Positions 18,496-26,511 of a DNA stretch of 64,000 nt are shown here, one piece after another. Within the stretch, counting starts at the first letter, position 1; every line of letters begins with the position of its first letter. The DNA is from Elusimicrobiota bacterium (GTDB lineage: Bacteria; Elusimicrobiota; Elusimicrobia; Elusimicrobiales; UBA9959). Under the pieces are notes generated by a model. The model had not been told where the DNA came from, did not search any database, and was given only the letters and a program-made list of their open reading frames with translations. The position numbers were made by a program, and so were the translations under genes. The stretch covers positions 40,404 through 104,403 of the forward strand of contig JACQYT010000092.1 of NCBI GenBank assembly GCA_016208085.1. Reading direction: 5' to 3'.

Positions 18496-18584
18496 GTCCC
18501 CCTTTTAGCAAAGGGGGATGAAGGGGGATTTAATGAATAAAGAGTTGTAAAAATCTCCCCCGGCCCCTCTTCCAAAAAGAGGGG
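18496..18584. repeat. two adjacent dispersed palindromic repeats
   Basis: At 18496-18531 the motif GTCCCCCTTTTAGCAAAGGG followed by GGATGAAGGGGGATTT forms a hairpin; a variant stands at 30267-30296. At 18551-18584 AAATCTCCCCCGGCCCCTCT followed by TCCAAAAAGAGGGG forms another; its inverted copy is inside the giant protein at 63626-63660. Both lie between the two minus-strand genes and could act as transcript 3' structures. Confidence 0.75.
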
Positions 18585-18592
18585 TAATTACG

Positions 18593-19588
18593 TCAGTAAT
18601 ACGTGATCTCTCTCTTGACTATGCGGGGGGCCGCCGACTTGTCTTCAAGCCTCTTGTCGCCGTAGGTAAGGAACCTGGTTTTCCATTCCTCCGTCCAGTT
18701 GCCGTTCTTATCGGACTTGTAGGTATAGCGGTATTCATAGGCGGGATTTTCGCTTCCCTCGTACACCGACTCTCTCAGGGGCGCGCCCTTTTCATCGCAG
18801 TAGATTTCGGATTTGGAAAGCATCTGCTCGCCGGCGTTGTACTCCGTGCGGACCTCCCTGGAGAGTGTCCCGTCCTTGCGGTGTTCGTAGACGGTTTTTT
18901 CCGTCAGTTGGCCGTGTTCGTTGAAGACCGAAACCGACCGCGTGTTCGCTTTTTTGTCAAAAGAATAAACTTCCTGTTTCAGTTTGCCGCCGTCCGGGCC
19001 GTACTCCGTCTTTTCGGCCAATTCGTTCTTGCCGGAGTATTTATATTCTATCCTGGCTTCCAGCCCCATGTAGGCGTCGAACTGGCGGTCTTCCGCGGGG
19101 AGGCCTTTGGAATTGTAAAACCGGAAGACCTGTTTTATGAGGTTTTCGGCGCCGGAGGCGCCCGGAGCCGCAACGGCGTCATGGACCATAACGGCGTCAA
19201 AATCTTTTTTCAGGTTTTCCCGGCAGAAATCTTCAAACGCCGACCGCGAATCTTCGCCGAAAGAACTATCAACCTTTTCTTCCGATTTTATGTTTTTGCA
19301 TACGGTTTCGATCTCTTTCCTGGTCTTATGGACGAAGCGTTTTTTTGAAACCAGCGTTTTCTGCTGGTATTCGGCTTCCCCGGTTTTAAGGCCGTCAGAG
19401 TCGCAGGAGGTCTGAAAAACGGAGCCGGGTACGCCTTCAAGCCAGATCTTGTCGCGTTTGACCGGCAGCATGGTCATAACCTTCAGGCTTTTGATCTTCG
19501 GCTTAAGGTTCTCGCATTTAAGTTCCTGCGCCCCGGCCCGGGGAAAGGCCAGGCAGAGCAGTGAGAGAGAAAAAAAGATGTTTTTCAT
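18593..19588 (-). CDS. secreted protein with YD-like repeats, function unknown
   Basis: The 331-residue protein has a signal peptide (MKNIFFSLSLLCLAFPRAGA). Its C-terminal half contains imperfect strand-turn repeats of the form ...YxxxGxLxxxxVY (EYGPDGGKLKQEVYSF; VFNEHGQLTEKTVYE; YCDEKGAPLRESVYE; SDKNGNWTEEWKT). They resemble YD/RHS or MORN-type antiparallel repeats. The N-terminal half is lysine-rich with two cysteine-containing segments. It is likely periplasmic or surface-located. The family is not recognised. A TATAAT-like box lies just upstream on the minus strand near 19600. Confidence 0.6.
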   Translation of the reverse strand: MKNIFFSLSLLCLAFPRAGAQELKCENLKPKIKSLKVMTMLPVKRDKIWLEGVPGSVFQTSCDSDGLKTGEAEYQQKTLVSKKRFVHKTRKEIETVCKNIKSEEKVDSSFGEDSRSAFEDFCRENLKKDFDAVMVHDAVAAPGASGAENLIKQVFRFYNSKGLPAEDRQFDAYMGLEARIEYKYSGKNELAEKTEYGPDGGKLKQEVYSFDKKANTRSVSVFNEHGQLTEKTVYEHRKDGTLSREVRTEYNAGEQMLSKSEIYCDEKGAPLRESVYEGSENPAYEYRYTYKSDKNGNWTEEWKTRFLTYGDKRLEDKSAAPRIVKREITYY

Positions 19589-19647
19589 AGTATCATATTA
19601 TACTTTACTGGAACGCGCCGGTTAAACTGTCGGTCATATTCGGGTTA

Positions 19648-19677
19648 TTGACAATGTGCCGTGGTAAGGATTACAAT
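19648..19677 (+). promoter_or_regulatory. sigma-70 type promoter
   Basis: TTGACA at 19648-19653 and TACAAT at 19672-19677 are separated by 18 bases. The predicted transcription start near 19684 lies about 40 bases before the small gene at 19725. Confidence 0.6.
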
Positions 19678-19724
19678 TTACTATAGAAGTGATATACCGA
19701 GCCGGCGCGCGCAAGAGCATAAAT

Positions 19725-19970
19725 ATGGCTAGATGGACTGATGGTAAAACTCTCGATAAGGTGGCGGACGGCCTCCTGAGGAAGAATCTGATACAATGCT
19801 ATCAGGCCATCAGCCAGGCTTACCCTGAGTTCGCAAACCTCGATCCCGCAACCGCCGCCGAATACCTGCTCCATCTGCGGAACACCGGCAGGATCCGCAT
19901 CGAACTCTTCAACGAGACCCCCGCGCTGATCGGCTGCCGGATCATAGACCTGGACACAGGAACCTCATAA
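19725..19970 (+). CDS. small protein of unknown function
   Basis: The 81-residue protein MARWTDGKTLDKVADGLLRK... is mostly helical with a mixed charge pattern and no signal peptide or membrane segment. It follows a good promoter at 19648 and is followed by a GC hairpin at 20002. An upstream in-frame GTG at 19689 would add 12 residues, but the promoter position makes the ATG at 19725 more likely. No clear ribosome site is seen for either. The family is not recognised. Confidence 0.55.
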   Translation: MARWTDGKTLDKVADGLLRKNLIQCYQAISQAYPEFANLDPATAAEYLLHLRNTGRIRIELFNETPALIGCRIIDLDTGTS

Positions 19971-20001
19971 CAAGTTTATAAGAATAATTCTTTTGAATTG
20001 C

Positions 20002-20022
20002 CCCCGGGCCTTAACCCGGGGG
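20002..20022. terminator. GC-rich hairpin between convergent genes
   Basis: CCCCGGG and CCCGGGG flank a TTAA-containing loop between two converging genes. A clear U-run is missing on both strands, so it is only a weak terminator candidate. Confidence 0.4.
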
Positions 20023-20061
20023 GTTAAAGCATGGTCGCTAAATATCCTCTTTTTGTGTTGC

Positions 20062-20523
20062 CTATTCTTTGTTTTTATAGGTGTCAGTCTGAAATATCAA
20101 CGTTGCAAATTCAACTTGGGCCAATCGGACCTCAGTCCATTTTTTAACAACAGCGTCATATTCATTACTATAAACAGTCAGTAGCCACCTCTTATTGGCA
20201 TTGCTTGCGTGTTTTATCTCCATTTTGGTCAAGGCCCAGTGGTTTGCGGGCTCATGCCCGGCGGCAGAACTAAACAAGACATGGCCGACTTTACACAACT
20301 CCAGCGAAAACCGCATGGTTTTCCTGCCCGCATTTGGCAGATAATTGGAGTGATATAAAGTGAGAACAGCCTTGAATTGCCCTGTAATAGTAAGGGCCTG
20401 TTCCCTGCTCGAAACAAAGCCGTTTGAAGAAACCATTGCCGACTTAAGCAAGGCATCATGGAAACTGTTGTACTTCTTCAGAAATTCTTTTATCTCTGAA
20501 GCTGTCTTTAATTCTTGTCGCAT
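20062..20523 (-). CDS. small cytosolic protein coupled to a secreted protein; immunity-like candidate
   Basis: The 153-residue protein has no signal peptide. It starts with an Asn-Ser-Phe-His-Asp motif (KKYNSFHDALLKSAMV) and continues as an alpha/beta protein. The gene is AT-rich relative to its surroundings and begins inside the end of the upstream secreted-protein gene (16-base overlap), so the two are translated together. A FHD motif near the N-terminus followed by strands is seen in some immunity-type families, but I cannot assign one. A toxin-immunity relation with its neighbour is a hypothesis from the layout. Confidence 0.6.
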   Translation of the reverse strand: MRQELKTASEIKEFLKKYNSFHDALLKSAMVSSNGFVSSREQALTITGQFKAVLTLYHSNYLPNAGRKTMRFSLELCKVGHVLFSSAAGHEPANHWALTKMEIKHASNANKRWLLTVYSNEYDAVVKKWTEVRLAQVEFATLIFQTDTYKNKE

Positions 20524-21488
20524 GATGATGTACCGGTTGATTTGTCAAGACATTTGAGTAATCTTACAAGCCGGCAAATACAATCCGGAGGAGGCGACTG
20601 ATGATACACGAAGTAATGCATATGTGTGCCTTTACAAGGAAAATGAGGCGTAGAGGGCGGAACGTAATCAATCACCGGGGCTGGGGGTTCGGGACAGGGT
20701 TTGCAGGCATCCTGATTCGGATTTGACAAAAACGCTATAGCATTTTTAATAAAATTGGTAATATCGGCTTCCCAGTCCAGTATTCTCTGAGCCAGATCGA
20801 CCTTATGATAGGTTAGATCAGCATAACGTTGCTCTGATCTTTTAATATTGGCGTTATGATCGGCGATATCTTTTTCCAGCCTATCATGCCATTTAATAAG
20901 ATTGTTGTACGTAGCAAGACATTTTTCATTAACTGGTCCGTTGGGGCAATCTTTTTTATAAGCCTCGACGGCAGCATTATATTTATCCACTTCTTGACGC
21001 AATTCCACGGCGTGCTGATTTGCCGCTGCCACTTCGGAATACAACGTGCTATCCACGGGATTCAGAGCATATGCCGCAGCGAGTAACGAACCCCTGACGG
21101 TTTCCACATCGCCCCAGTTTGCCAACAATCGATATGCTGTTGGATTCTCATGCTGTTTAAGAAGGGGGGGATAGATTTGGCCGTTTTTATAAACCTGACT
21201 ATTCAAAATGCGTGGATGATATGGACCATAAAAATATCCCGCGGCAGGTTTTGAAAATACTTTATCGGTGTTTAGTGGAGCGCCTTTACTCGGATTGAAA
21301 CTTTTTATAATATCGCCGGCAATTTTAGGATATGGAACATATGGTTGAGGGAAATTTTTCTCCTGGGCGGCTTTCAAGAATTCTGTCGGATTCAGTCCCT
21401 GATCGAAATTGGGATTATACTTTTGCGCATAAACCCCGGCTGAAAAGAACGTTAAGATTACCGCAACAAACATTACACGTTTCATCAT
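20508..21488 (-). CDS. AT-rich secreted protein with coiled coil and cysteine-rich end
   Basis: The 326-residue protein has a clear signal peptide (MKRVMFVAVILTFFSAGVYA) and a proline/tyrosine-rich N-terminal domain. A predicted coiled coil spans residues 145-240 (ELRQEVDKYNAAVEAYKKD... DRLEKDIADHNANIKRSEQ), followed by a proline-rich linker (CPEPPAPVIDYVPP). The C-terminal module is HMHYFVYHQSPPPDCICRL plus further cysteines. The HxH and CxC pair could bind a metal. Its lower GC content compared with flanking genes suggests transfer. A GGAGG ribosome site precedes the start. A secreted or contact-dependent effector is possible but unproven. Confidence 0.65.
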   Translation of the reverse strand: MMKRVMFVAVILTFFSAGVYAQKYNPNFDQGLNPTEFLKAAQEKNFPQPYVPYPKIAGDIIKSFNPSKGAPLNTDKVFSKPAAGYFYGPYHPRILNSQVYKNGQIYPPLLKQHENPTAYRLLANWGDVETVRGSLLAAAYALNPVDSTLYSEVAAANQHAVELRQEVDKYNAAVEAYKKDCPNGPVNEKCLATYNNLIKWHDRLEKDIADHNANIKRSEQRYADLTYHKVDLAQRILDWEADITNFIKNAIAFLSNPNQDACKPCPEPPAPVIDYVPPSTPHFPCKGTHMHYFVYHQSPPPDCICRLVRLLKCLDKSTGTSSCDKN

Positions 21489-21787
21489 TTCCTCCGTACT
21501 ATCATTAATTCACTGCGTCGCTATTCCGTTGATTTCGGATAAACTTAAACTCTGCCGAGCTGGAACTTATTCCCATGGTGAAGCCGGATTAGGGTCCGAC
21601 GGTGGATACTCCCCGGCCCAAAAATTCCGGAGATTACATTGAGGGATAATATACTATAGCATCGGGGAATAAAACAGGCAAGGGTATTTAAGCCCGGACG
21701 CCCATAGGCCCAAAGACCCAGGCCTGGCAGCCGGACCGGGCGGGACCCTGTAGGCCGCGGGGAGAACGCGGGAAATCCGCGTTTTAT
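21489..21787. other. 299-base intergenic region
   Basis: No gene is supported here. It holds GC-rich self-complementary stretches (around 21690-21760) and, at 21765-21783, the hairpin AACGCGG-GAAAT-CCGCGTT just after the murQ stop on the minus strand. That hairpin could end murQ transcription although a strong U-run is lacking. The left part is AT-rich and probably contains the promoter of the secreted-protein gene. Confidence 0.5.
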
Positions 21788-22687
21788 TCAGCCGAGGATG
21801 GGTTTCAGGAAGCCGTTGTGCTTTTTGATCAGGGCGCGGGCTTTTTTCAGGCCGAGCTTCATGCGGGCCATGACGATGGCGGTTTTCACGTCGTTGCGCG
21901 TCAGCTCCAGCAGCCTGCGCGCTTCCTTGAGGCGCGCCCTACCCACGGACGCCGTAATGCGTTCCGCCCTTAAGACCAGCTTGCGGGAGGTGGTCTTCAC
22001 ATCCACCATCCAGTTCCTGTAAACCTTCCCGCTTATCACCATCGCCGACGTGGAAAGCATATTCAAGGCCAGCTTGGTGGCTGTGCCCGACTTCATCCGT
22101 GTGGAACCCGAGATAGGTTCCGGGCCGACGTCCAGCGCCACGATAATGTCTGCCTCGGGCGGTCTTTCCTTCGGATTGCACGTTATAAGCGCCGTTCCCG
22201 CGCCCGCCTTTTTTCCCGCCCGCAGCCCGCCTTTAACGTAAGGCGTTACGCCGCTGGCGGCTATGCCTATGACCGCGTCGCCTTTATCAGCCAGCGCTGC
22301 TATCTCCCGCCGCCCGTTTTCAAAAACATCCTCCGCGCCTTCCTTTGAGCGGAACACCGCCGTTTTCCCGCCGGCCATCAGCGCCCGGAACCGGGAAGGC
22401 CCCACGCCGTAGGTGGGAGGGAGTTCCGCGGCTTCAAGCACTCCCAGACGGCCGCTCGTGCCGGCCCCGATGAAGAAAACGCTGCCGCCGCGCAAATAGA
22501 CTTTTGAGACGAGCCGGGCGGCTTTTTCTATGCTCGGTATGGCTTTTTTAACCGCTTTATGCACCAGGGCGTCCTCATAGTTCAGTTTTTCAAGGACCTT
22601 TCTTAACGGGATGCGATCGAAGTCGCGGGTGCGGGGGTTGTTAGCCTCGGTGGGCAGCCTGGAATAGGCGATGAATTTTTTATTCAT
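21788..22687 (-). CDS. murQ: N-acetylmuramic acid 6-phosphate etherase
   Basis: MurQ removes the lactyl ether from MurNAc-6-phosphate during cell-wall recycling, giving GlcNAc-6-phosphate and lactate. Family features are visible: the N-terminal LPTEANNPRTRDFDRIPL segment, the SIS-fold phosphate loop FFIGAGTSGRLGVLEAAELPPT, and EGAEDVFENGR with the catalytic Glu. Also present are GIAASGVTPYVKGGL and PISGSTRMKSGTATKLALNMLS. The length of 299 residues is normal. The ATG at 22687 overlaps the stop of the upstream hydrolase gene (ATGAATAA); an ATG six codons earlier is the alternative. It pairs functionally with the dipeptide epimerase at 33115 and DacB. Confidence 0.95.
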   Translation of the reverse strand: MNKKFIAYSRLPTEANNPRTRDFDRIPLRKVLEKLNYEDALVHKAVKKAIPSIEKAARLVSKVYLRGGSVFFIGAGTSGRLGVLEAAELPPTYGVGPSRFRALMAGGKTAVFRSKEGAEDVFENGRREIAALADKGDAVIGIAASGVTPYVKGGLRAGKKAGAGTALITCNPKERPPEADIIVALDVGPEPISGSTRMKSGTATKLALNMLSTSAMVISGKVYRNWMVDVKTTSRKLVLRAERITASVGRARLKEARRLLELTRNDVKTAIVMARMKLGLKKARALIKKHNGFLKPILG

Positions 22688-23582
22688 AGACCGGAGCCGT
22701 CTCATAAACCGGAGCCGCTTCGTCGTCCGGCAGCTCTTCCGGCGGCCTGGGCTCTCCGTAGACCGGCGCGTCGGACGGTTCCTCCGTGACCGCGGCGGTG
22801 GAATGTTCCACTATGACCGGGAGCCTCGGGTTCTTGAACCAGTCGAATATTTTCCTTACGTTATACTTCGTGACTATCTCCGCGCCGAAGCCTTTGGCTT
22901 CCACCATGATGGTGACGTTGGCCTTGCCGCAGGCGCTTTTGGCTATGTCGTTCAATAACTGGAATTCCTTGTACTGCTTGGCGCGGTTGGCGCCGGCTAT
23001 CATCAGCAGCGGCCTTTTGCCGTAGGCGTAAAGCGGGTTGACCGACAGCACGTCGTTGACGTTCAGGACCGGAGAGATGGCCGCGGCCATGGAGATATCG
23101 GGATGGATGGCCGCCGCTTTTATGGCGAGATTGGCGCCCATAATGGAGCCGACAAGGATTATCCTGTCGCCGGTGACGCTGTTGGTGGACAGGTAGGCAA
23201 TCGCGGCTTCCACATCCCTTATCATCTTGTTGAATTCGTTATTGGAGCCGCTTATGGCGAAAGCTTTGTAGGTCGTGGTGGAACCGTTCGGCATCACGAA
23301 GCTCAAGCCGTGGCCCCTGAGGTCCATTGCAAGGTAGCCGTAGCCGTAGCGTTTCAGGTAATCGAACCAAAAGTTCCATTCGGTCAGATCGCTCTTCTGG
23401 CTGTGGATAAGCACTGCGGTCGGCGACGATTCTGCGGCCTTGAGGTAGCGGGCGTTCAGTTTCCAGCCGTCGTCGGCGGTGAGGGTTATGCGTTCTTCTA
23501 GGCGGGGCTCATGGGCGTTCTGTCCGTCTAAAGCGGACGCCGGCAAAAGAAGCGCAAGAAAAAGCAATGCGTGGGGTTTCAT
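22680..23582 (-). CDS. secreted alpha/beta hydrolase with altered nucleophile elbow
   Basis: From the ATG at 23582 the protein has a signal peptide (MKPHALLFLALLLPASALDG) and a dienelactone-hydrolase/esterase-like fold. Visible parts are TAVLIHSQKSDLTEWNFW (oxyanion region), LAMDLRGHGLS and a nucleophile-elbow strand. In that elbow the expected Gly-x-Ser-x-Gly reads Gly-Ser-Ile-Met-Gly (RIILVGSIMGANLAIKAA), so the nucleophile position is Ile. The C-terminus is an acidic, proline-rich tail ending in repeated APVYE units. The protein may be a non-catalytic relative, or Ser at the preceding position may serve. It is co-transcribed with murQ, overlapping it by eight bases. Confidence 0.75.
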   Translation of the reverse strand: MKPHALLFLALLLPASALDGQNAHEPRLEERITLTADDGWKLNARYLKAAESSPTAVLIHSQKSDLTEWNFWFDYLKRYGYGYLAMDLRGHGLSFVMPNGSTTTYKAFAISGSNNEFNKMIRDVEAAIAYLSTNSVTGDRIILVGSIMGANLAIKAAAIHPDISMAAAISPVLNVNDVLSVNPLYAYGKRPLLMIAGANRAKQYKEFQLLNDIAKSACGKANVTIMVEAKGFGAEIVTKYNVRKIFDWFKNPRLPVIVEHSTAAVTEEPSDAPVYGEPRPPEELPDDEAAPVYETAPVYE

Positions 23583-23595
23583 TATTTGATTAGAG

Positions 23596-23676
23596 GATAG
23601 CAGGTGGTAGATATTACGCAGCAGGCAGGGTTTTAAAGGAATATCGCCCCTACCTGCCACCTACTACCTACTTGCT
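23596..23676. repeat. inverted repeat built on GGTAGGTAGTAGG-like units
   Basis: The arm AGCAGGTGGTAGATA (from 23599) is matched in inverse by CCTACCTGCCACCTACTACC near 23650. It lies between ndk and the hydrolase gene on the minus strand and abuts the TAG stop of ndk. A single arm of the same family (GTAGATGGTAGGTAGTAGG) makes the end of lolD at 28595-28613. Confidence 0.7.
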
Positions 23677-23680
23677 TGCC

Positions 23681-24130
23681 CTATTCCACCAATTCCCCCG
23701 GCTCAAACCATAATTTTATTTCCCGCTCCGCATCCTCGGCGTTGCCGGAGGCGTGGACTACATTCTCGAATTGGCCGCGCGTAGTTATCCTGCCGAAAGT
23801 TCCCCTGATGGTGTCGGGGGCGGCTTGCTCCGGGTTGGTGGCCCCGACCACGCCTCTGACGGCTTTTATGGCGTCTTCGCCCCGGTAGACAAGGGCCAGC
23901 ACCCGGCGGTTGGATACGCCGTGAAAATCTCCGCGGATGTATTTTATCAGTTCTTCAAAAAAGGGCTGGTCTTTTAAAAGCGCGTAATGTTCCCTGGCCA
24001 GTTTTTCCGTGACCGAAACCACTTTCGCCCCGATAAGCTCAAAGCCGGCATTATCCAGCCGGTCTATGGAAAGGCCCGCGAGCCTTCTCCTCATGCCGTC
24101 GGGTTTTATGAGTATAAGCGTTTTTTCCAT
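23681..24130 (-). CDS. ndk: nucleoside diphosphate kinase
   Basis: Ndk transfers the terminal phosphate from ATP to other nucleoside diphosphates through a phospho-histidine. The family start (KTLILIKPDGMRRRLAG), the catalytic histidine in GQFENVVHASGNAEDAEREI near residue 126, and the RGTFGRI substrate loop are all present. The length of 149 residues is standard. The protein ends FEPGELVE, with the TAG stop directly joined to a repeat arm. The gene stands alone on the minus strand, divergent from the response regulator. Confidence 0.96.
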   Translation of the reverse strand: MEKTLILIKPDGMRRRLAGLSIDRLDNAGFELIGAKVVSVTEKLAREHYALLKDQPFFEELIKYIRGDFHGVSNRRVLALVYRGEDAIKAVRGVVGATNPEQAAPDTIRGTFGRITTRGQFENVVHASGNAEDAEREIKLWFEPGELVE

Positions 24131-24254
24131 TGTATTATTCTACATTTTTGGAAATAAATAAAAAAGCGGCCCTTGTTTTACCCGTCAATAATCTTGTAAA
24201 ATTTCAACTGCCGTGTTTATACCGTTTTAAGCGTATTAGTTTAACGGGGGATTT

Positions 24255-24641
24255 ATGCCCAGAGTAATGGTAGTTGACGACGAAAAAGACGTCGTGTTCC
24301 TGATAAAAGTGCTGATGGAGCGCGAGCAGTTTGAAGTGCTGGAGGCTTATAACGGGCTTGAAGCCTACAATAAGCTTACCTCTTCCGGCCCCGGCAAAAT
24401 AATCCCGGACGCTATTATCCTTGATATCATGATGCCGGAAATGGACGGCTACACCTTCCAGTCCAAGCTTCAGGAGCTGGACGAACTGCGCCATATTCCC
24501 ATCATCATCCTCACGGCCAAGGGACAGATGAAGGATCTTTTTGAACTGTCTTCCAATATCTTCGCTTTTGTTGAAAAACCGTTCGAGCCCAAAAACCTCG
24601 TAAAAATCGTAAAGGACGCCTTAGGAAGCGTAAAGAAATAA
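24255..24641 (+). CDS. single-domain response regulator
   Basis: The 128-residue protein is a lone CheY-like receiver domain. The acidic pocket is VVDDEKD (Asp8, Asp9), the phospho-acceptor is Asp57 in AIILDIMMPEMDG, the conserved Thr is in ILTAKG and the Lys in VEKPF. There is no output domain, so it acts by protein contact or in a phosphorelay. No histidine kinase is adjacent; the nearest in the window is at 51239. An AACGGGGGATTT leader precedes the ATG. Confidence 0.93.
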   Translation: MPRVMVVDDEKDVVFLIKVLMEREQFEVLEAYNGLEAYNKLTSSGPGKIIPDAIILDIMMPEMDGYTFQSKLQELDELRHIPIIILTAKGQMKDLFELSSNIFAFVEKPFEPKNLVKIVKDALGSVKK

Positions 24642-24666
24642 CCGAAGCATTTGGAGGCACAGTAAC

Positions 24667-24697
24667 GGGGACACACCTTGCTGCAAGGTGTGTCCCC
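24667..24697. repeat. perfect palindrome GGGGACACACCTTG
   Basis: Fourteen-base arms (GGGGACACACCTTG and its complement) flank a three-base loop, 25 bases after the response-regulator stop. It could end that transcript, but there is no U-run. A shorter relative (GGGGACAGGGGACGCTGATG) occurs near 35768. Confidence 0.75.
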
Positions 24698-24933
24698 TGC
24701 AAGGCGCGACGACGATGGTGTAGCTGTGCTACATTGAGGAGGAGCAACGCAGCAGCTTTACGCTTCCTTAGGGCTCGTTAAAAAATAACTGACCGTTTTT
24801 GGACGCTGATGCATCCCGTCTGTCTGCGTTGCTCGTCGCTTACATACTCTACGAGTATGCTCGCTCCTCGCGCCTTGCCAGTCGAGCGCCTCAGCGCCCA
24901 AAATTCGTTCATTTATTTCCTAACGAGCCCTTA
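24698..24933. mobile_element. MITE-like palindromic element abutting lysS
   Basis: Outer arms TAGGGCTCGTTAAAAAATAA (24769-24788) and TTATTTCCTAACGAGCCCTT (24913-24932) face each other. Inside and just upstream, the segment GCAAGGCGCGACGACG...GGAGCAACGCAG (24700-24752) is matched in inverse by CTGCGTTGCTCGTCGC...CTCGCGCCTTGC (24823-24878). No transposase is encoded. The element ends 12 bases before the lysS ATG, leaving no normal ribosome site. The nested inverted repeats and small size fit a non-autonomous mobile element. Confidence 0.7.
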
Positions 24934-24944
24934 GCATCAAAAAA

Positions 24945-26429
24945 ATGAGTCAAACCGCGCTGACCGAAATAATAGCCCACAACTACTCAAAAATACAGAA
25001 TTTCAGGGACAGGGGCATAGACCCGTTCCCTCACCGTTTCACAATAACGCATAAGATAGCCCAGGCGCGCCGGCTTTCGGCGGACACGCAGGTCGTCTGC
25101 GCCGGCCGCATGATACTTATGCGCGTGATGGGCAAGGCCACTTTCGCCCATATCAAGGACGGCACCGGGAAGATACAGATCTATGTGAAAAAGGACGCCG
25201 TGGGCGAAGAAGCCTACGAAATGTTCAGAAAAAACAACCATGTGGGCGACTTCCTGGGCGTTGACGGCAAGCTGTTCCTGACCCACACCAACGAACTTAC
25301 GATAAACGCCGCGAAACTGACGGTCCTGTCCAAATCGGTAAGGCCGCTTCCGGAGAAGTGGCACGGCCTTACGGACCCGGAGACCCGCTACCGCGAAAGA
25401 TACCTGGACCTCATCTCCAACGACGAGGTCAGGGATATCTTCGTTAAAAGGTCGCGGATAATCTCAGGCTTACGCCAGGTACTGGACGCCGGCGGCTACC
25501 TTGAAGTGGAGACGCCCGTGCTGGGCGCCCAGGCCGGAGGCGCTGCGGCGCGGCCTTTTATCACTTTTCACAACATTTACAAAAGCGAACTCTACATGCG
25601 CATAGCATTGGAACTGCCGTTAAAAAAGCTGATTGTCGGCGGTTTTGACGGCGTATACGAGATAGGCAGGGTGTTCAGGAACGAGGGCATAGACACGCGC
25701 CATAATCCGGAGTTCACCATGCTTGAGGCTTACAGGGCCTATAGCGATTATAACGGCATGGCCGCCCTGGTGGAACAGATGTTTGCGCGCTGCTCCGAAC
25801 TCCTGGGGGTTGAAACCGTTGACTATAACGGCATGAAGATAAACGTAAAGCCTCCGTTCGCGCGGATATCGCTGCCGGACGCCTGGAAGGCCGGGACTGG
25901 GGAAGATTTACATAATATCCTTTCGGGCAAATCTTTCGACCGGGAAAATCTGCGCAGGCTGGCCGATAGACTGCATATTGAGCACGGCGGAGACACGCCC
26001 TCGGCCAAGATCTTCGAGCGCGTCTTTGATTTGAAGATACAGGCGGACCTCCAACAGCCCGCCTTTGTGATGGATTATCCGACCGCCGTCACGCCGCTGG
26101 CCAAATGCCGGGCCGGCGACCCGGCGATAGTGGAACGCTTTGAGTTCTTCGCCGGGCACGAGGAAATCGCGAACGCCTACACCGAGCTGAACGACCCCCA
26201 GGACCAGAAAGACAGGCTTCTTGAACAATTGCGCCAGCGCGACGAGGAAAAGAATTCCGAAACCGACGCGCTGGACAAGGATTTCATAGAAGCCATGGAA
26301 TACGGTATGCCGCCAATGGGTGGAATAGGGATAGGCATAGACCGCCTGGCGATGCTTTTTTCCGGCAAACCGTCCATAAGGGAAGTAATATTTTTCCCGC
26401 TGTTAAAGCCGGGAGACGATAGGGTATAG
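24945..26429 (+). CDS. lysS: lysyl-tRNA synthetase, class II
   Basis: LysS charges tRNA-Lys. The protein has the OB-fold anticodon-binding domain (residues 40-140: VCAGRMILMRVMGKATFAHIKDGTG) and the class II core. Motif 1 lies around residues 165-200, motif 2 is VFRNEGIDTRHNPEFTMLEAY and motif 3 is GIGIGIDRLAMLFSG. The length of 494 residues is normal. No Shine-Dalgarno sequence precedes the ATG, because the MITE-like element ends just upstream. The last codons and the TAG stop (DDRV*) come from a GGGTAGA-family repeat. Confidence 0.96.
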   Translation: MSQTALTEIIAHNYSKIQNFRDRGIDPFPHRFTITHKIAQARRLSADTQVVCAGRMILMRVMGKATFAHIKDGTGKIQIYVKKDAVGEEAYEMFRKNNHVGDFLGVDGKLFLTHTNELTINAAKLTVLSKSVRPLPEKWHGLTDPETRYRERYLDLISNDEVRDIFVKRSRIISGLRQVLDAGGYLEVETPVLGAQAGGAAARPFITFHNIYKSELYMRIALELPLKKLIVGGFDGVYEIGRVFRNEGIDTRHNPEFTMLEAYRAYSDYNGMAALVEQMFARCSELLGVETVDYNGMKINVKPPFARISLPDAWKAGTGEDLHNILSGKSFDRENLRRLADRLHIEHGGDTPSAKIFERVFDLKIQADLQQPAFVMDYPTAVTPLAKCRAGDPAIVERFEFFAGHEEIANAYTELNDPQDQKDRLLEQLRQRDEEKNSETDALDKDFIEAMEYGMPPMGGIGIGIDRLAMLFSGKPSIREVIFFPLLKPGDDRV

Positions 26430-26507
26430 GGTAGAGGGTTTAGGGTATAGGGTAAGGAGTTCCTTATTTTTGTACCCTCTACCCTCTACCCTCTACCCTC
26501 TACCCTT
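26422..26507. repeat. inverted GGGTAGA/TACCCTC repeat pair
   Basis: Heptamers GGGTATA, GGGTAGA, GGGTTTA, GGGTATA fill 26422-26450, followed by the core TAAGGAGTTCCTTA. Complementary TACCCTC units then run over 26473-26507. The left arm holds the lysS TAG stop and the right arm ends four bases before the lolC ATG. It is the same element as at 49424 and 51161 in opposite orientation. Confidence 0.85.
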
Positions 26508-26511
26508 TTTT

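Noticed and set aside
26470-26511. Upstream in-frame start of lolC
   Set aside because: The added residues YPLPSTLYPLPFF are translated repeat units; the LolC family starts at 26512.
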